This document shows, in pieces, positions 1 through 6,788 of a DNA stretch of 48,518 nt (its first letter is position 1; every line of letters begins with the position of its first letter). The stretch covers positions 1 through 48,518 of the forward strand of contig CANGNA010000028.1 of NCBI GenBank assembly GCA_947455215.1, in the 5' to 3' direction. The DNA is from Chitinophagaceae bacterium (GTDB taxonomy: Bacteria > Bacteroidota > Bacteroidia > Chitinophagales > Chitinophagaceae). Below the pieces are notes generated by a model. The model was not told where the DNA came from and searched no databases. It saw nothing but the letters and a program-made list of their open reading frames with translations. Made by a program: the position numbers and the translations under genes.

Positions 1-69
1 CCTAAACAACAGAAGCAGGGGCCACCGAGGCAAAAACCGCCACAGGAACCACCCGCTCCTTCTGCTTAG
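1..69 (+). CDS. C-terminal tail of a gene cut by the window edge
   Basis: Frame 1 is open from the first base and reads 22 codons rich in Pro, Gln and Lys (it begins PKQQKQGPPR and ends EPPAPSA) before a TAG stop at 67-69. Low-complexity P/Q tails of this type occur at the ends of many envelope proteins, so no function can be given. The call rests on the open frame, the biased composition and a terminator hairpin about 150 bases downstream. Another frame (2-76) is also open but encodes an unremarkable peptide, so this call is only moderately likely. Confidence 0.4.
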   Translation, partial: PKQQKQGPPRQKPPQEPPAPSA

Positions 70-214
70 TATATTATAGGCTGGGTTGCCAAGGTTATGA
101 AGATCAGGAGGTATAACTGATAGAATTAGAGGGGCTGAGTTGCGAAAAATTATACCCTGATTGATAGTAATGACGAAGGATCAATAAGTTTCGTTAGGAA
201 ATAAGATAAAAAAG

Positions 215-243
215 TGCCTGTAAATTTTTTGCAGGCATTTTTT
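215..243 (+). terminator. Rho-independent terminator
   Basis: A six-base-pair stem (TGCCTG at 215-220, CAGGCA at 232-237) with an AT-rich loop is followed directly by six T. It probably ends the transcript of the gene that enters from the left edge. Confidence 0.65.
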
Positions 244-255
244 GTGGATATAACC

Positions 256-485
256 GCCACGTACCAGCACGTACCACACGTACCGCACGTACCATAGTAC
301 GCGTGGTACGTGCTGGTGATTTTCAAGTACGTAACACGTAACGTAACAAAAAGCGTAACACTTTTGGTGTTACGTCTGACTACAGAGTGTCATGGTGAGC
401 CTGTCGAATCCATGGCACGAACATGGGTTGTTCAACAGCCCGTATCCGTGTCGCCCTTCGACTGGGCTCAGGGTGACACTCCGTG
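256..485 (+). repeat. Composite intergenic repeat, copy A (modules M1-M2-M3)
   Basis: Three palindromic modules lie head to tail. M1 (about 256-317) is built of CACGTACC/GGTACGTG units around a central palindrome. M2 (about 324-375) is built of CGTAAC units, with an inner hairpin of arms CGTAACAC and GTGTTACG. M3 (380-485) is a 106-base hairpin with outer arms GAGTGTCA and TGACACTC, next arms around TGAGCC and GGCTCA, and inner arms near CACGAACATGGG and CCCGTATCCGTG. M3 differs from M3 of copy C (4490-4595) at only four positions by eye. No reading frame of note runs through it. The outer M3 arm resembles GTCGAA/GGCTCA-type intergenic repeats seen in other Bacteroidota, which is recollection rather than a search result. 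Confidence 0.85.
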
Positions 486-729
486 ATTGCTGTTTTGTAT
501 TCTAAAAAATATATTACAATATCAGCCACTGTCTTGTCTTCAGACTGACAGCTTTCGTGGTATAATTAAGCTGTTTGTTGCGCTCCTAAAATGAATACGT
601 CCGCTTGTGGGCTGTCAATCTTAAGACAGGACAGCGGCACTTTAGGTGTCCTCACAAATATGCAGGGCTAAGAGCGGAGACTTTCGAAAACAAAAATATT
701 GGGTATTTATTTTTTCGCTTTAAAATTCC
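486..729. other. Non-coding region with several inverted repeats, upstream of arsR
   Basis: No convincing gene lies here. Two clear inverted repeats are visible: ACAGCTT at 548-554 with AAGCTGT at 568-574, and GCTGTC at 611-616 with GACAGC at 630-635, the latter enclosing CTTAAG. They could fold in RNA, but no T-tract or known riboswitch core follows. The arsR promoter must lie near the right end, but I cannot place a good Bacteroidota -33/-7 pair. A 26-codon ORF at 591-671 looks fortuitous. Confidence 0.4.
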
Positions 730-745
730 ATCGTAATATTGCGAT
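730..745. promoter_or_regulatory. Putative ArsR operator, upstream copy
   Basis: ATCGTAATATTGCGAT is an imperfect palindrome (ATCG-yAATATTr-CGAT) ending six bases before the arsR start codon. A close variant lies at 1100-1115 in front of arsM. ArsR/SmtB repressors classically bind imperfect 12-2-12 type or shorter AT-centred palindromes near their own promoter. That and the repetition are the reason for the call. Confidence 0.6.
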
Positions 746-751
746 ATAGAT

Positions 752-1081
752 ATGGGTGCCACAAAAAAAGACCTCTTTACTGCAGACCAGAACATACTTG
801 CTGAAATGGCCAAGGCCATTGCGCATCCAGCACGTATAGCCATATTGCAGGAGCTGCTGAAAGCCAATGCCTGCATTTGTGGCGACCTGGTGAATGAACT
901 TGGGCTTGCACAGGCCACCATATCCCAACACCTGAAGGAGCTGAAGAACGTAGGACTGATACAGGGCAATATAGAAGGCACGAGCGTGTGCTACTGCATC
1001 AACCCCGAGGTATGGAACAACTATAAAGTAGTATTTGGTAGTTTCTTTAAAGAAGTAAGTAATACCAAAACCTGCTGCTAA
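752..1081 (+). CDS. arsR: ArsR-family arsenite-responsive repressor
   Basis: This 109-aa winged-helix protein has the length and layout of ArsR/SmtB repressors. It would bind DNA as a dimer and release it when As(III) binds cysteines. The helix-turn-helix spans about residues 46-70 (ELGLAQATISQHLKELK), followed by the beta wing (IEGTSVCYCI). C41 and C43 in ACICGDL occupy the place of the CVC metalloid site of classical ArsR. Further cysteines lie at C80, C82 and at the extreme C-terminus (C108, C109), giving extra thiol ligands. It is the first gene of an arsR-arsM-small ORF-arsC operon. A palindrome six bases before its ATG and another before arsM suggest autoregulation. The upstream sequence has no Shine-Dalgarno site, as is usual in Bacteroidota. 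Confidence 0.93.
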   Translation: MGATKKDLFTADQNILAEMAKAIAHPARIAILQELLKANACICGDLVNELGLAQATISQHLKELKNVGLIQGNIEGTSVCYCINPEVWNNYKVVFGSFFKEVSNTKTCC

Positions 1082-1099
1082 ATTTTTTTGAACAGATCA

Positions 1100-1115
1100 A
1101 TCGCAATATTGCAAT
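1100..1115. promoter_or_regulatory. Putative ArsR operator, internal copy before arsM
   Basis: ATCGCAATATTGCAAT contains the perfect palindrome GCAATATTGC and matches the site at 730-745 at 14 of 16 positions by eye. It sits 19 bases before the arsM start. A second operator here suggests an internal promoter or a repressor roadblock. Confidence 0.55.
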
Positions 1116-1134
1116 AAATAGAAAACAACAAACT

Positions 1135-1974
1135 ATGCAAAACGATACAGAGTTGAAGGAACTGGTAAGGCAGAAGTATGCCGAGATAGCCCTGCAGGAC
1201 AAGGAAACCAATATGTCATCTTGCTGTGGGGCGGGCGGCTGCTCTACCGAGGTGTATAACATTATGAGTGATGACTATACCCAGCTGGAAGGGTATAACC
1301 CCGATGCCGACCTGGGCCTGGGTTGTGGCCTGCCTACAGAATTTGCCGATATAAAAGAAGGTGATACCGTGATAGACCTGGGTAGTGGTGCCGGTAACGA
1401 TTGCTTTGTGGCCCGCAGGTTCACAGGCGATAAGGGCAAGGTGATAGGTATAGACTTTACCGAACCTATGATAGCCAAGGCACGTGCCAATGCGGAGCAA
1501 CTGGGCTATAACAATGTGGAGTTCAGGCAGGGAGATATTGAAAAGATGCCGGTAACAGCCAACACCGCCGATGTGATAGTGAGCAACTGTGTGCTGAACC
1601 TGGTACCCAACAAGGATGGTGTGTTCAAAGAGATATACAGGGTATTGAAGACAGGTGGCCATTTCTCTATATCAGATGTGGTGTTGCAGGGTGGTTTGCC
1701 CGATAAACTGCGCTCTGCTGCCGAGATGTATGCAGGTTGTATCTCCGGTGCCATACAAAGGAGCGAATACCTGGAGCTGATACATAGGAACGGCTTTAAG
1801 AATGTGACCGTGCAGAAACAAAAGGAGATAGTGATACCAGATGATATATTAAAAAGCTATCTTACGGAGCAGGAAATTGCTGAATACCGCAGCATAAAAG
1901 GTGGTATCTACAGCGTGACCGTATATGCAGAAAAGCTGGCAAGCTGCTGCGAACCGGGATCAGGCTGTTGCTAA
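1135..1974 (+). CDS. arsM: Arsenite S-adenosylmethionine methyltransferase
   Basis: This is a 279-aa cytoplasmic class I SAM methyltransferase that converts As(III)-thiolates to methylated arsenicals. The SAM-binding glycine loop is VIDLGSGAG at about 79-87, with the acidic end of beta-2 at GIDFTEPM. Three cysteines, C64 (GLGCGLP), C152 (SNCVLN) and C202 (AGCISG), fit the three conserved arsenic-binding cysteines of ArsM enzymes. Extra cysteine pairs occur near the N-terminus (SSCCGAGGC, 29-36) and at the C-terminus (CCEPGSGCC). Methylation gives methylarsenite and dimethylarsenite, and volatile forms can leave the cell without a pump. It follows arsR by 53 bases with an operator-like palindrome between. 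Family membership is nearly certain; the in vivo product is inferred. Confidence 0.93.
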   Translation: MQNDTELKELVRQKYAEIALQDKETNMSSCCGAGGCSTEVYNIMSDDYTQLEGYNPDADLGLGCGLPTEFADIKEGDTVIDLGSGAGNDCFVARRFTGDKGKVIGIDFTEPMIAKARANAEQLGYNNVEFRQGDIEKMPVTANTADVIVSNCVLNLVPNKDGVFKEIYRVLKTGGHFSISDVVLQGGLPDKLRSAAEMYAGCISGAIQRSEYLELIHRNGFKNVTVQKQKEIVIPDDILKSYLTEQEIAEYRSIKGGIYSVTVYAEKLASCCEPGSGCC

Positions 1975-1989
1975 ATATAAAATATATCA

Positions 1990-2148
1990 ATGGAGAAACT
2001 AACCAACTACCTGGGCCGTCATAAGCGGTTCATGATCATACTGGCGGGCATCATTGTCCTGAATATGGTCTATGGCTTCGATGCCAGGTTCACAATCATC
2101 AACCTGATGTGGATAGCTATAAGCGTAATAAAAATAGATAAGGTATGA
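1990..2148 (+). CDS. 52-aa membrane protein in the ars operon
   Basis: The ORF begins ATGGAGAAACTAACC 15 bases after the arsM stop and ends in TGA at 2146-2148. That stop overlaps the ATG of the ArsC-like gene (ATGA at 2145-2148). The product starts MEKLTNYLGRHKRF with a basic head, then has two hydrophobic stretches (about 14-30 and 34-49) separated by the polar turn GFDARF, and ends KIDKV. This looks like a small hairpin inner-membrane protein. I do not recognise the family. The tight packing and translational coupling argue that it is a real gene. It could aid arsenic extrusion or dock another Ars protein, but that is a guess. Confidence 0.65.
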   Translation: MEKLTNYLGRHKRFMIILAGIIVLNMVYGFDARFTIINLMWIAISVIKIDKV

Positions 2149-2531
2149 CCAGGGTGCTTTTTGTTTGTATAGAGAACAGCAACCGCAGCCAGATAGCCCA
2201 GGCATTTGCCACCATACATGGCGATGGGCAGGTGCAGGCATATAGTGCCGGTTCCCGTCCATCGGGCAGGGTGAACCCCAAGGCCATTGCTGCCATGCAG
2301 GAGTTGGGTTACGACCTATCTGTACACGCCAGCAAAAGCCTGGACGAGGTAAAGGAATATGCCCCCTTCGATGCCGTGGTGACCATGGGCTGTGGTGATG
2401 CCTGCCCCTGGATGCCCGCCAAAACACATATAGACTGGCAGATACCTGACCCCAGGGATATGGCCCCGCAAGACTTTAACCAGGTACGCGACCTTATAAG
2501 CAACAAAGTAAAAGAGCTACTTGGTAAGTAG
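2145..2531 (+). CDS. arsC: Arsenate reductase, low-molecular-weight phosphatase family
   Basis: This 128-aa protein has the LMW-phosphatase P-loop near its N-terminus, CIENSNRS, with catalytic C8 and R14 (CX5R). A catalytic-acid type Asp lies in PDPRDM (D103). Two further cysteines, C83 and C87 in MGCGDACP, can relay the disulfide as in thioredoxin-coupled ArsC. The usual second P-loop cysteine is Asn here. It would reduce As(V) to As(III), feeding ArsM. The start overlaps the stop of the 52-aa membrane gene by four bases. A plain LMW protein tyrosine phosphatase is the alternative, but the extra cysteines and the ars context favour arsenate reduction. Confidence 0.82.
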   Translation: MTRVLFVCIENSNRSQIAQAFATIHGDGQVQAYSAGSRPSGRVNPKAIAAMQELGYDLSVHASKSLDEVKEYAPFDAVVTMGCGDACPWMPAKTHIDWQIPDPRDMAPQDFNQVRDLISNKVKELLGK

Positions 2532-2812
2532 CACGTACCACGTACCAGCACGTACCGCACGTACCATGGTACGTGGAGTACGTGTGGTACGTGCTGGTAC
2601 GTGCTGTTGATTTGCAGGGACGTAACACGTAACGTAACAAAAAGCGTAACACTTTTGGTGTTACGTTACGTATTACGCTTTTATCAGAGTGCGTCATCTA
2701 CTACAGAGTGTCACACTGAGCCTGTCGAAGTGCGGCACGGACATGGGGCTAAGTAACTAGTAACTGCACGTAACGTAACAAAAAGCGTAACACTTCTGGT
2801 GTTACGTTACGT
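2531..2812 (+). repeat. Composite intergenic repeat, copy B (M1-M2-half M3-M2)
   Basis: Starting at the arsC stop, M1 (2531-2605) repeats CACGTACC units and their complement around GTACCATGGTAC. M2 (2618-2680) has the CGTAACAC/GTGTTACG hairpin followed by a second GTTACG run. M3 is present only as its left half (2701-2750, through GAGTGTCA and TGAGCC to CACGGACATGGG). A second M2 follows at 2766-2812. The missing right arm means this M3 cannot form its long hairpin. The rest of the gap to 2912 is AT-rich, with no feature I recognise. Confidence 0.85.
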
Positions 2813-2912
2813 CTCTATAGTGGGAATATTTTTTATATCAACCCAAGTTATCACACGTGTTTACCGTCTATAGAATAACACAACATTATTCTATTACTGT
2901 AAACACATTGCT

Positions 2913-4352
2913 ATGATCAGAAATATTCTTTCCGCCATTACCTGCCTGCTGCTCAGTTTCCCATTGTCGGCACAGGTTAAAAACTCTTGTACTGCTGCTG
3001 ATATACGCCGGGATGAGATAGCCCGCCTGGTACTGGCCCATGGCACTGAACCACATAATAAAACGACTGCTTTTGACGGGTGCAGGCTTAAGGCCTTTAT
3101 GTTAGAAAATACGGATTCTATGCGGCTGTACTACAGTGACAATGGCAGGTCGCACTTCGACTTTAATAACATGAAGTACGATAATATCTTTTATCCTTCT
3201 TTTGATCGTATCTATGGATATGGCGCATATGCTTTCAACTCTTACGATTATGTAATGCCCGTAATATATAATGCCAATTATATGCCGCAAACAAGACCCG
3301 ATTCTGTGTTGCATTACTTTGAAGAAGGCTCTTTATATACTTATAGTGTTACCAATGCCAGCTTCATACAGTTTACCTACGATAATGAAGGGCGGGTACT
3401 TACTGCGTTAGATACCTTCAGGCATGGGCTATATGTTATCTTCCCCAACGTGTATACCGTAAATGAGTATAATTACCTCGGCAATATCTCCCGCTCTATT
3501 ACCTACACCTCTCCCGCAATGACCGATACTACTGATATACGCTACTTCCGTTACGACGGTGTGGGCAGGCTTCTGTGCGATAGTGTGATGCACATGGATG
3601 CCGGAGCATGGTGGTACCGTACTAAGTATATCTACAGCTACGATACTAATAATTATATCAGTGCTATATCTTATTATACAGCTTTCTTTTATAACTGGGT
3701 ACCTACTACTAATTATTCATTTACTTACTATCCGTTCGGCAGGCTTAAGGTGATGAGAACAGAACACATCACTGATTCGCTGAACAACTTAGTGACCGAT
3801 AGCTTCGGCTGGGTACCGGACCATTCATTCACTAATTATAAGATATCATCCGGCATTCATCCTTACAAGGAGCCTTCAATACTGATCAAAAACATATCAC
3901 CGGTTAATCATCTGCCGGATAGTATTTTTTACTGTCATATCAATTCGTTCGGAGATACTGCAAGGGGTGCTGTTGATGTATATGATTATAATAGTTCCGG
4001 ATTACCTGTACACAGGCAGTATTATCATTTCCCGGGCTTTTTCCCCGATTGGTATAATAACTACTATTATGAGATGTATGATAACACGGCAGTGAACATA
4101 CCACTATCCAACAAGCTGAATATATATCCCAACCCCGCAACCGATATGATATACCTGCAGACCGATGGCAGTATCATCTACGCAGATATAGTTATATACA
4201 ATGTTTTAGGTTGCCAGGTGCTGTCTTCTCCAATACAGCTAACCAATGGCAAGGGGCAGTTGCCGGTACAGGATCTGCCACCCGGCACATACACCATTGC
4301 ATTACGCAACAATACCGGGCAACAATTATCTGCAACCCTGGTTAAACACTAA
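2913..4352 (+). CDS. Type IX secreted protein with YD-like repeats
   Basis: This 479-aa exported protein has a signal peptide at 1-20 (hydrophobic core then LSAQ). The middle carries loosely repeated Tyr-Asp motifs (FTYDNEGRVL, FRYDGVGRLL, YSYDTNNYI) like YD/RHS-type repeats, which form open beta-sheet tubes. The last 75 or so residues are a type IX secretion sorting domain: LNIYPNPATD, a VYNVLG-like strand (IYNVLGCQV), and LPPGTYTIALRN. It should be exported by Sec and then carried across the outer membrane by the Por system. Its ligand or activity is unknown. It lies between copies B and C of the intergenic repeat, so it may be transcribed alone. Confidence 0.85.
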   Translation: MIRNILSAITCLLLSFPLSAQVKNSCTAADIRRDEIARLVLAHGTEPHNKTTAFDGCRLKAFMLENTDSMRLYYSDNGRSHFDFNNMKYDNIFYPSFDRIYGYGAYAFNSYDYVMPVIYNANYMPQTRPDSVLHYFEEGSLYTYSVTNASFIQFTYDNEGRVLTALDTFRHGLYVIFPNVYTVNEYNYLGNISRSITYTSPAMTDTTDIRYFRYDGVGRLLCDSVMHMDAGAWWYRTKYIYSYDTNNYISAISYYTAFFYNWVPTTNYSFTYYPFGRLKVMRTEHITDSLNNLVTDSFGWVPDHSFTNYKISSGIHPYKEPSILIKNISPVNHLPDSIFYCHINSFGDTARGAVDVYDYNSSGLPVHRQYYHFPGFFPDWYNNYYYEMYDNTAVNIPLSNKLNIYPNPATDMIYLQTDGSIIYADIVIYNVLGCQVLSSPIQLTNGKGQLPVQDLPPGTYTIALRNNTGQQLSATLVKH

Positions 4353-4354
4353 TG

Positions 4355-4595
4355 CGTACCGGCACGTACCGCACGTACCATGGTACGCGGAGTACGTGTG
4401 GTACGTGCTGGTACGTGCCATTGATTTTCGGGACGTAACACGTAACGTAACAGTCCGGGTGTTACGCTTTTGCTTGTGAGTGTCATCTACTACGGAGTGT
4501 CATGGTGAGCCTGTCGAATCCATGGCACGGACATGGGTTGTTCAATAGCCCGTGTCCGTGTCGCCCTTCGACTGGGCTCAGGGTGACACTCCGTG
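4355..4595 (+). repeat. Composite intergenic repeat, copy C (M1-M2-M3)
   Basis: M1 (4355-4419) starts three bases after the upstream stop codon and has the same CACGTACC/GGTACGTG palindrome as copy B. M2 (4431-4470) is shortened: the stretch holding the loop-side half of the inner hairpin is replaced by AGTCCGG. M3 (4490-4595) is complete and differs from copy A at four of 106 positions by eye. Two of these differences (A to G in the inner arms) improve pairing. From 4596 to 4700 I see only an imperfect inverted repeat (CAAGCT near 4645, AGCTTG near 4681). Confidence 0.85.
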
Positions 4596-4700
4596 GGTGT
4601 AAGTGTTACAATACGCGTGCCCATTTTCTTTTCTACACGTCGGCAAGCTTTGTGTAAATATAGCTCATCACAACAGCTTGTCTATAGATAATATTACGTC

Positions 4701-5867
4701 TTACTTCCGCTTACTCTTTTCCCACGCTGCGCTCTGGTTGCCCTTCAGGTAGCGGCGCTGGCCGGCCAGTACCGCGTAGTTCATCATGCAGAAGTAGTAG
4801 GGGATGAACAGTATCTTGATGTGGATGTCGCGCTTTTCCAGCAGGTAGCCCAGCAGGGCCATACCGTAGAACAGTGCCTGGCAACCCAATATGATAAGGT
4901 AGAAGATGCCACCACCCATCAATACTATCTGCAGGTTCAGGAAGTACGCCAGTATCATCAGGTATGGCGTTACCGTCCACCGCAGTACCCGGTGACTGAT
5001 ATATTGGAACACCAGCACAAACTGGCTAAAGGGATTGAGCAGGCTTTTGAGGCGCACTATGCTTTGTATGCCGCCCGCTGCTATCCGCACCTTGCGTTTC
5101 AGCTCTTCTTTTACGCTCTCCGATCCTGTTTCTGTGGCAAAGGCCATAGGCTCGTATATAATGCGGTAGCCCTTCTCGGCTATCAGCATCGAGATCATAA
5201 AGTCATCAAGAATGGTATCAGGCTCCACCGGTATATACAGATTGGTACGCACGCTGAACAGTTCACCCGCAGCACCTACCACAGAGTACAATTCGCTGTC
5301 CCACGTCTTCAGCTTCGATTCGTATTTCCAGTAAAAGCCCTCGCCCGCAGTAGCATCGGCCACATCCTCTATGCTTACCCGCTTCTCACCGGCCACGGCA
5401 CCCACGGTGGGGTCGGCATAGTGGCGACATATGTTCAGTATGGCGTCTTTGTTCAGAAAAGTGTTGGCATCGGTAAAGATGGCTATCTCGGTGGTTACTT
5501 CTTTCATTGCCCTGTGCACAGCAGCTATCTTACCGCTGCGCTCGGGCCTGTGCATCAGTTTTACCTGCGGGTATTGCTTAATGAGGTCGGGAGTTTTGTC
5601 TGATGAGCCATCTGTTACAAAGATGAACTCCAGCTTGCCGGCAGGGTAGTTAAGGGCAAGGGTGTTCTTTATCTTTTCTATTATGTAGTCCTGCTCGTTA
5701 TATGCTGCTACTATAAGTGTGGCTGTGGGCCAGTTGCCGCCATTGTCGGGTATGGGGCGTTTGCCCTTCAGCAGTATACGCAGCTTTACCAGCGCATACA
5801 GCACTATGCCGTAGCCAAAGAAGGTATAGAAAACAATGAATATGCTTATCCAGAATGCTATGATCAT
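4701..5867 (-). CDS. Membrane family 2 glycosyltransferase
   Basis: This 388-aa protein has an N-terminal membrane segment (about 3-27), a cytosolic GT-A domain and several C-terminal membrane segments, the layout of processive or lipid-linked GT2 enzymes such as PgaC. Motifs in order: VAAYNE (53-58), nucleotide-sugar site TDGSSD (85-90), metal-binding FTDAN (131-135), acceptor-site LDD (220-222), and KRKVRIAAG (257-265) in the place of the (Q/R)xxRW region. The tryptophan of that motif is absent, so strict processivity is doubtful. It is the last gene of a three-glycosyltransferase operon, three bases after the preceding gene. The product is probably a surface polysaccharide or glycolipid; the sugar is unknown. 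Confidence 0.85.
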   Translation of the reverse strand: MIIAFWISIFIVFYTFFGYGIVLYALVKLRILLKGKRPIPDNGGNWPTATLIVAAYNEQDYIIEKIKNTLALNYPAGKLEFIFVTDGSSDKTPDLIKQYPQVKLMHRPERSGKIAAVHRAMKEVTTEIAIFTDANTFLNKDAILNICRHYADPTVGAVAGEKRVSIEDVADATAGEGFYWKYESKLKTWDSELYSVVGAAGELFSVRTNLYIPVEPDTILDDFMISMLIAEKGYRIIYEPMAFATETGSESVKEELKRKVRIAAGGIQSIVRLKSLLNPFSQFVLVFQYISHRVLRWTVTPYLMILAYFLNLQIVLMGGGIFYLIILGCQALFYGMALLGYLLEKRDIHIKILFIPYYFCMMNYAVLAGQRRYLKGNQSAAWEKSKRK

Positions 5868-5870
5868 GGT

Positions 5871-6788
5871 TTATTTTTTTACGGGGTAGCCAAGGTCGGT
5901 GCTGTTGGTGCTATGGGTCATGTTCCACCATATGGCTTTCAGCAGCACGCCGGTAAATGGCTGTTTATCCTTTATGTAAGATAGTATATTACGCGGTGTT
6001 ACCACGCACAGAAAGTACGTCCAGAAGATGGCCCGTGTAGCCAGCCCGCAGTTACGCCTGATGAACAGGATGCGGTTGCGGTTCATAAAGAACTCTTTCA
6101 GCGCGCTTTTAGCTCCTACAGATATAGATTCTTTATGGTAGATGAGTGCCTGCATGTTGATGCGCACGGTATAGCCTGCACGCTTCACTTTTTCGCACCA
6201 GTCCATTTCTTCGTAATACAGGAAGTAGTTCTCCGGCATCAGTCCTGCCTTTTCCATGGCTGTTCTTGGCAGCATCATCGCTGCGCCGTGTATGTAGCCT
6301 GTCTCACCAGTAAGGTTGTCGTACTGGCCTTTATCGGTCTCGTACTGGCCTATACATTTGTTGCGACAGGTGTAGTAGTCCATGGGGGTAAAGCCCGCAT
6401 ATTGCAGCATGTCGGGCTTGTCGTAGTACCTTATCTTGGGCGATATGATGCCGCATTCCGGGTGTTGTTCCAGCGTGTCTACCAGTGTCTCTATCAGCCC
6501 TGGTGTTATCTCTGTATCGTTGTTGATGAAGAACAGGTAGTCGCCGGTAGCGTGTTGTATGCCCAGGTTATTGCCCCCTGCAAACCCCAGGTTGGCCTCG
6601 CTGCGGATGAACGTGACACCCGGGTATTTCTGCTGCCAGGCAGGCACAGGGTTGTCTTTACTGCCATTATCTACCACTATTATCTCTATAGGTGCATACG
6701 TGTTGTGTGCGTATACAGAGTCGAGCATAGCATCGGTAACGTGGCTATGGTTGTAGTTGACACTGATAATGGAAACCTTTTTGGTCAT
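5871..6788 (-). CDS. Family 2 glycosyltransferase, rhamnosyltransferase-like
   Basis: This 305-aa GT-A enzyme resembles WbbL-type sugar transferases of O-antigen assembly. It has SIISVNYN at the first strand, VVDNGS at 38-43, a LGFAGGNN loop (67-74) typical of this group, and the metal-binding FINND at 87-91. It also has acceptor-side residues around YEEMDWCEK. The C-terminal region (FWTYFLCVV and onward) is hydrophobic and may touch the membrane. Its start codon overlaps the stop of the upstream GT14-like gene (ATGA at 6785-6788), and it is followed after three bases by another GT2 gene. The donor sugar cannot be read from the sequence. Confidence 0.87.
   Translation of the reverse strand: MTKKVSIISVNYNHSHVTDAMLDSVYAHNTYAPIEIIVVDNGSKDNPVPAWQQKYPGVTFIRSEANLGFAGGNNLGIQHATGDYLFFINNDTEITPGLIETLVDTLEQHPECGIISPKIRYYDKPDMLQYAGFTPMDYYTCRNKCIGQYETDKGQYDNLTGETGYIHGAAMMLPRTAMEKAGLMPENYFLYYEEMDWCEKVKRAGYTVRINMQALIYHKESISVGAKSALKEFFMNRNRILFIRRNCGLATRAIFWTYFLCVVTPRNILSYIKDKQPFTGVLLKAIWWNMTHSTNSTDLGYPVKK

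Noticed and set aside
256-375. CRISPR-like look of the CACGTACC and CGTAAC runs
   Set aside because: Units are short palindromic fragments without uniform repeats or spacers, and no cas genes are in the window.
591-671. 26-codon ORF beginning MNTSACGLSIL
   Set aside because: It overlaps inverted repeats, is not coupled to any gene and has no recognisable features; chance is the better explanation.
4821-5603. A 260-codon plus-strand ORF opposite the membrane GT2 gene
   Set aside because: The GT2 motifs are on the minus strand, and the opposite frame has no domain pattern or promoter.
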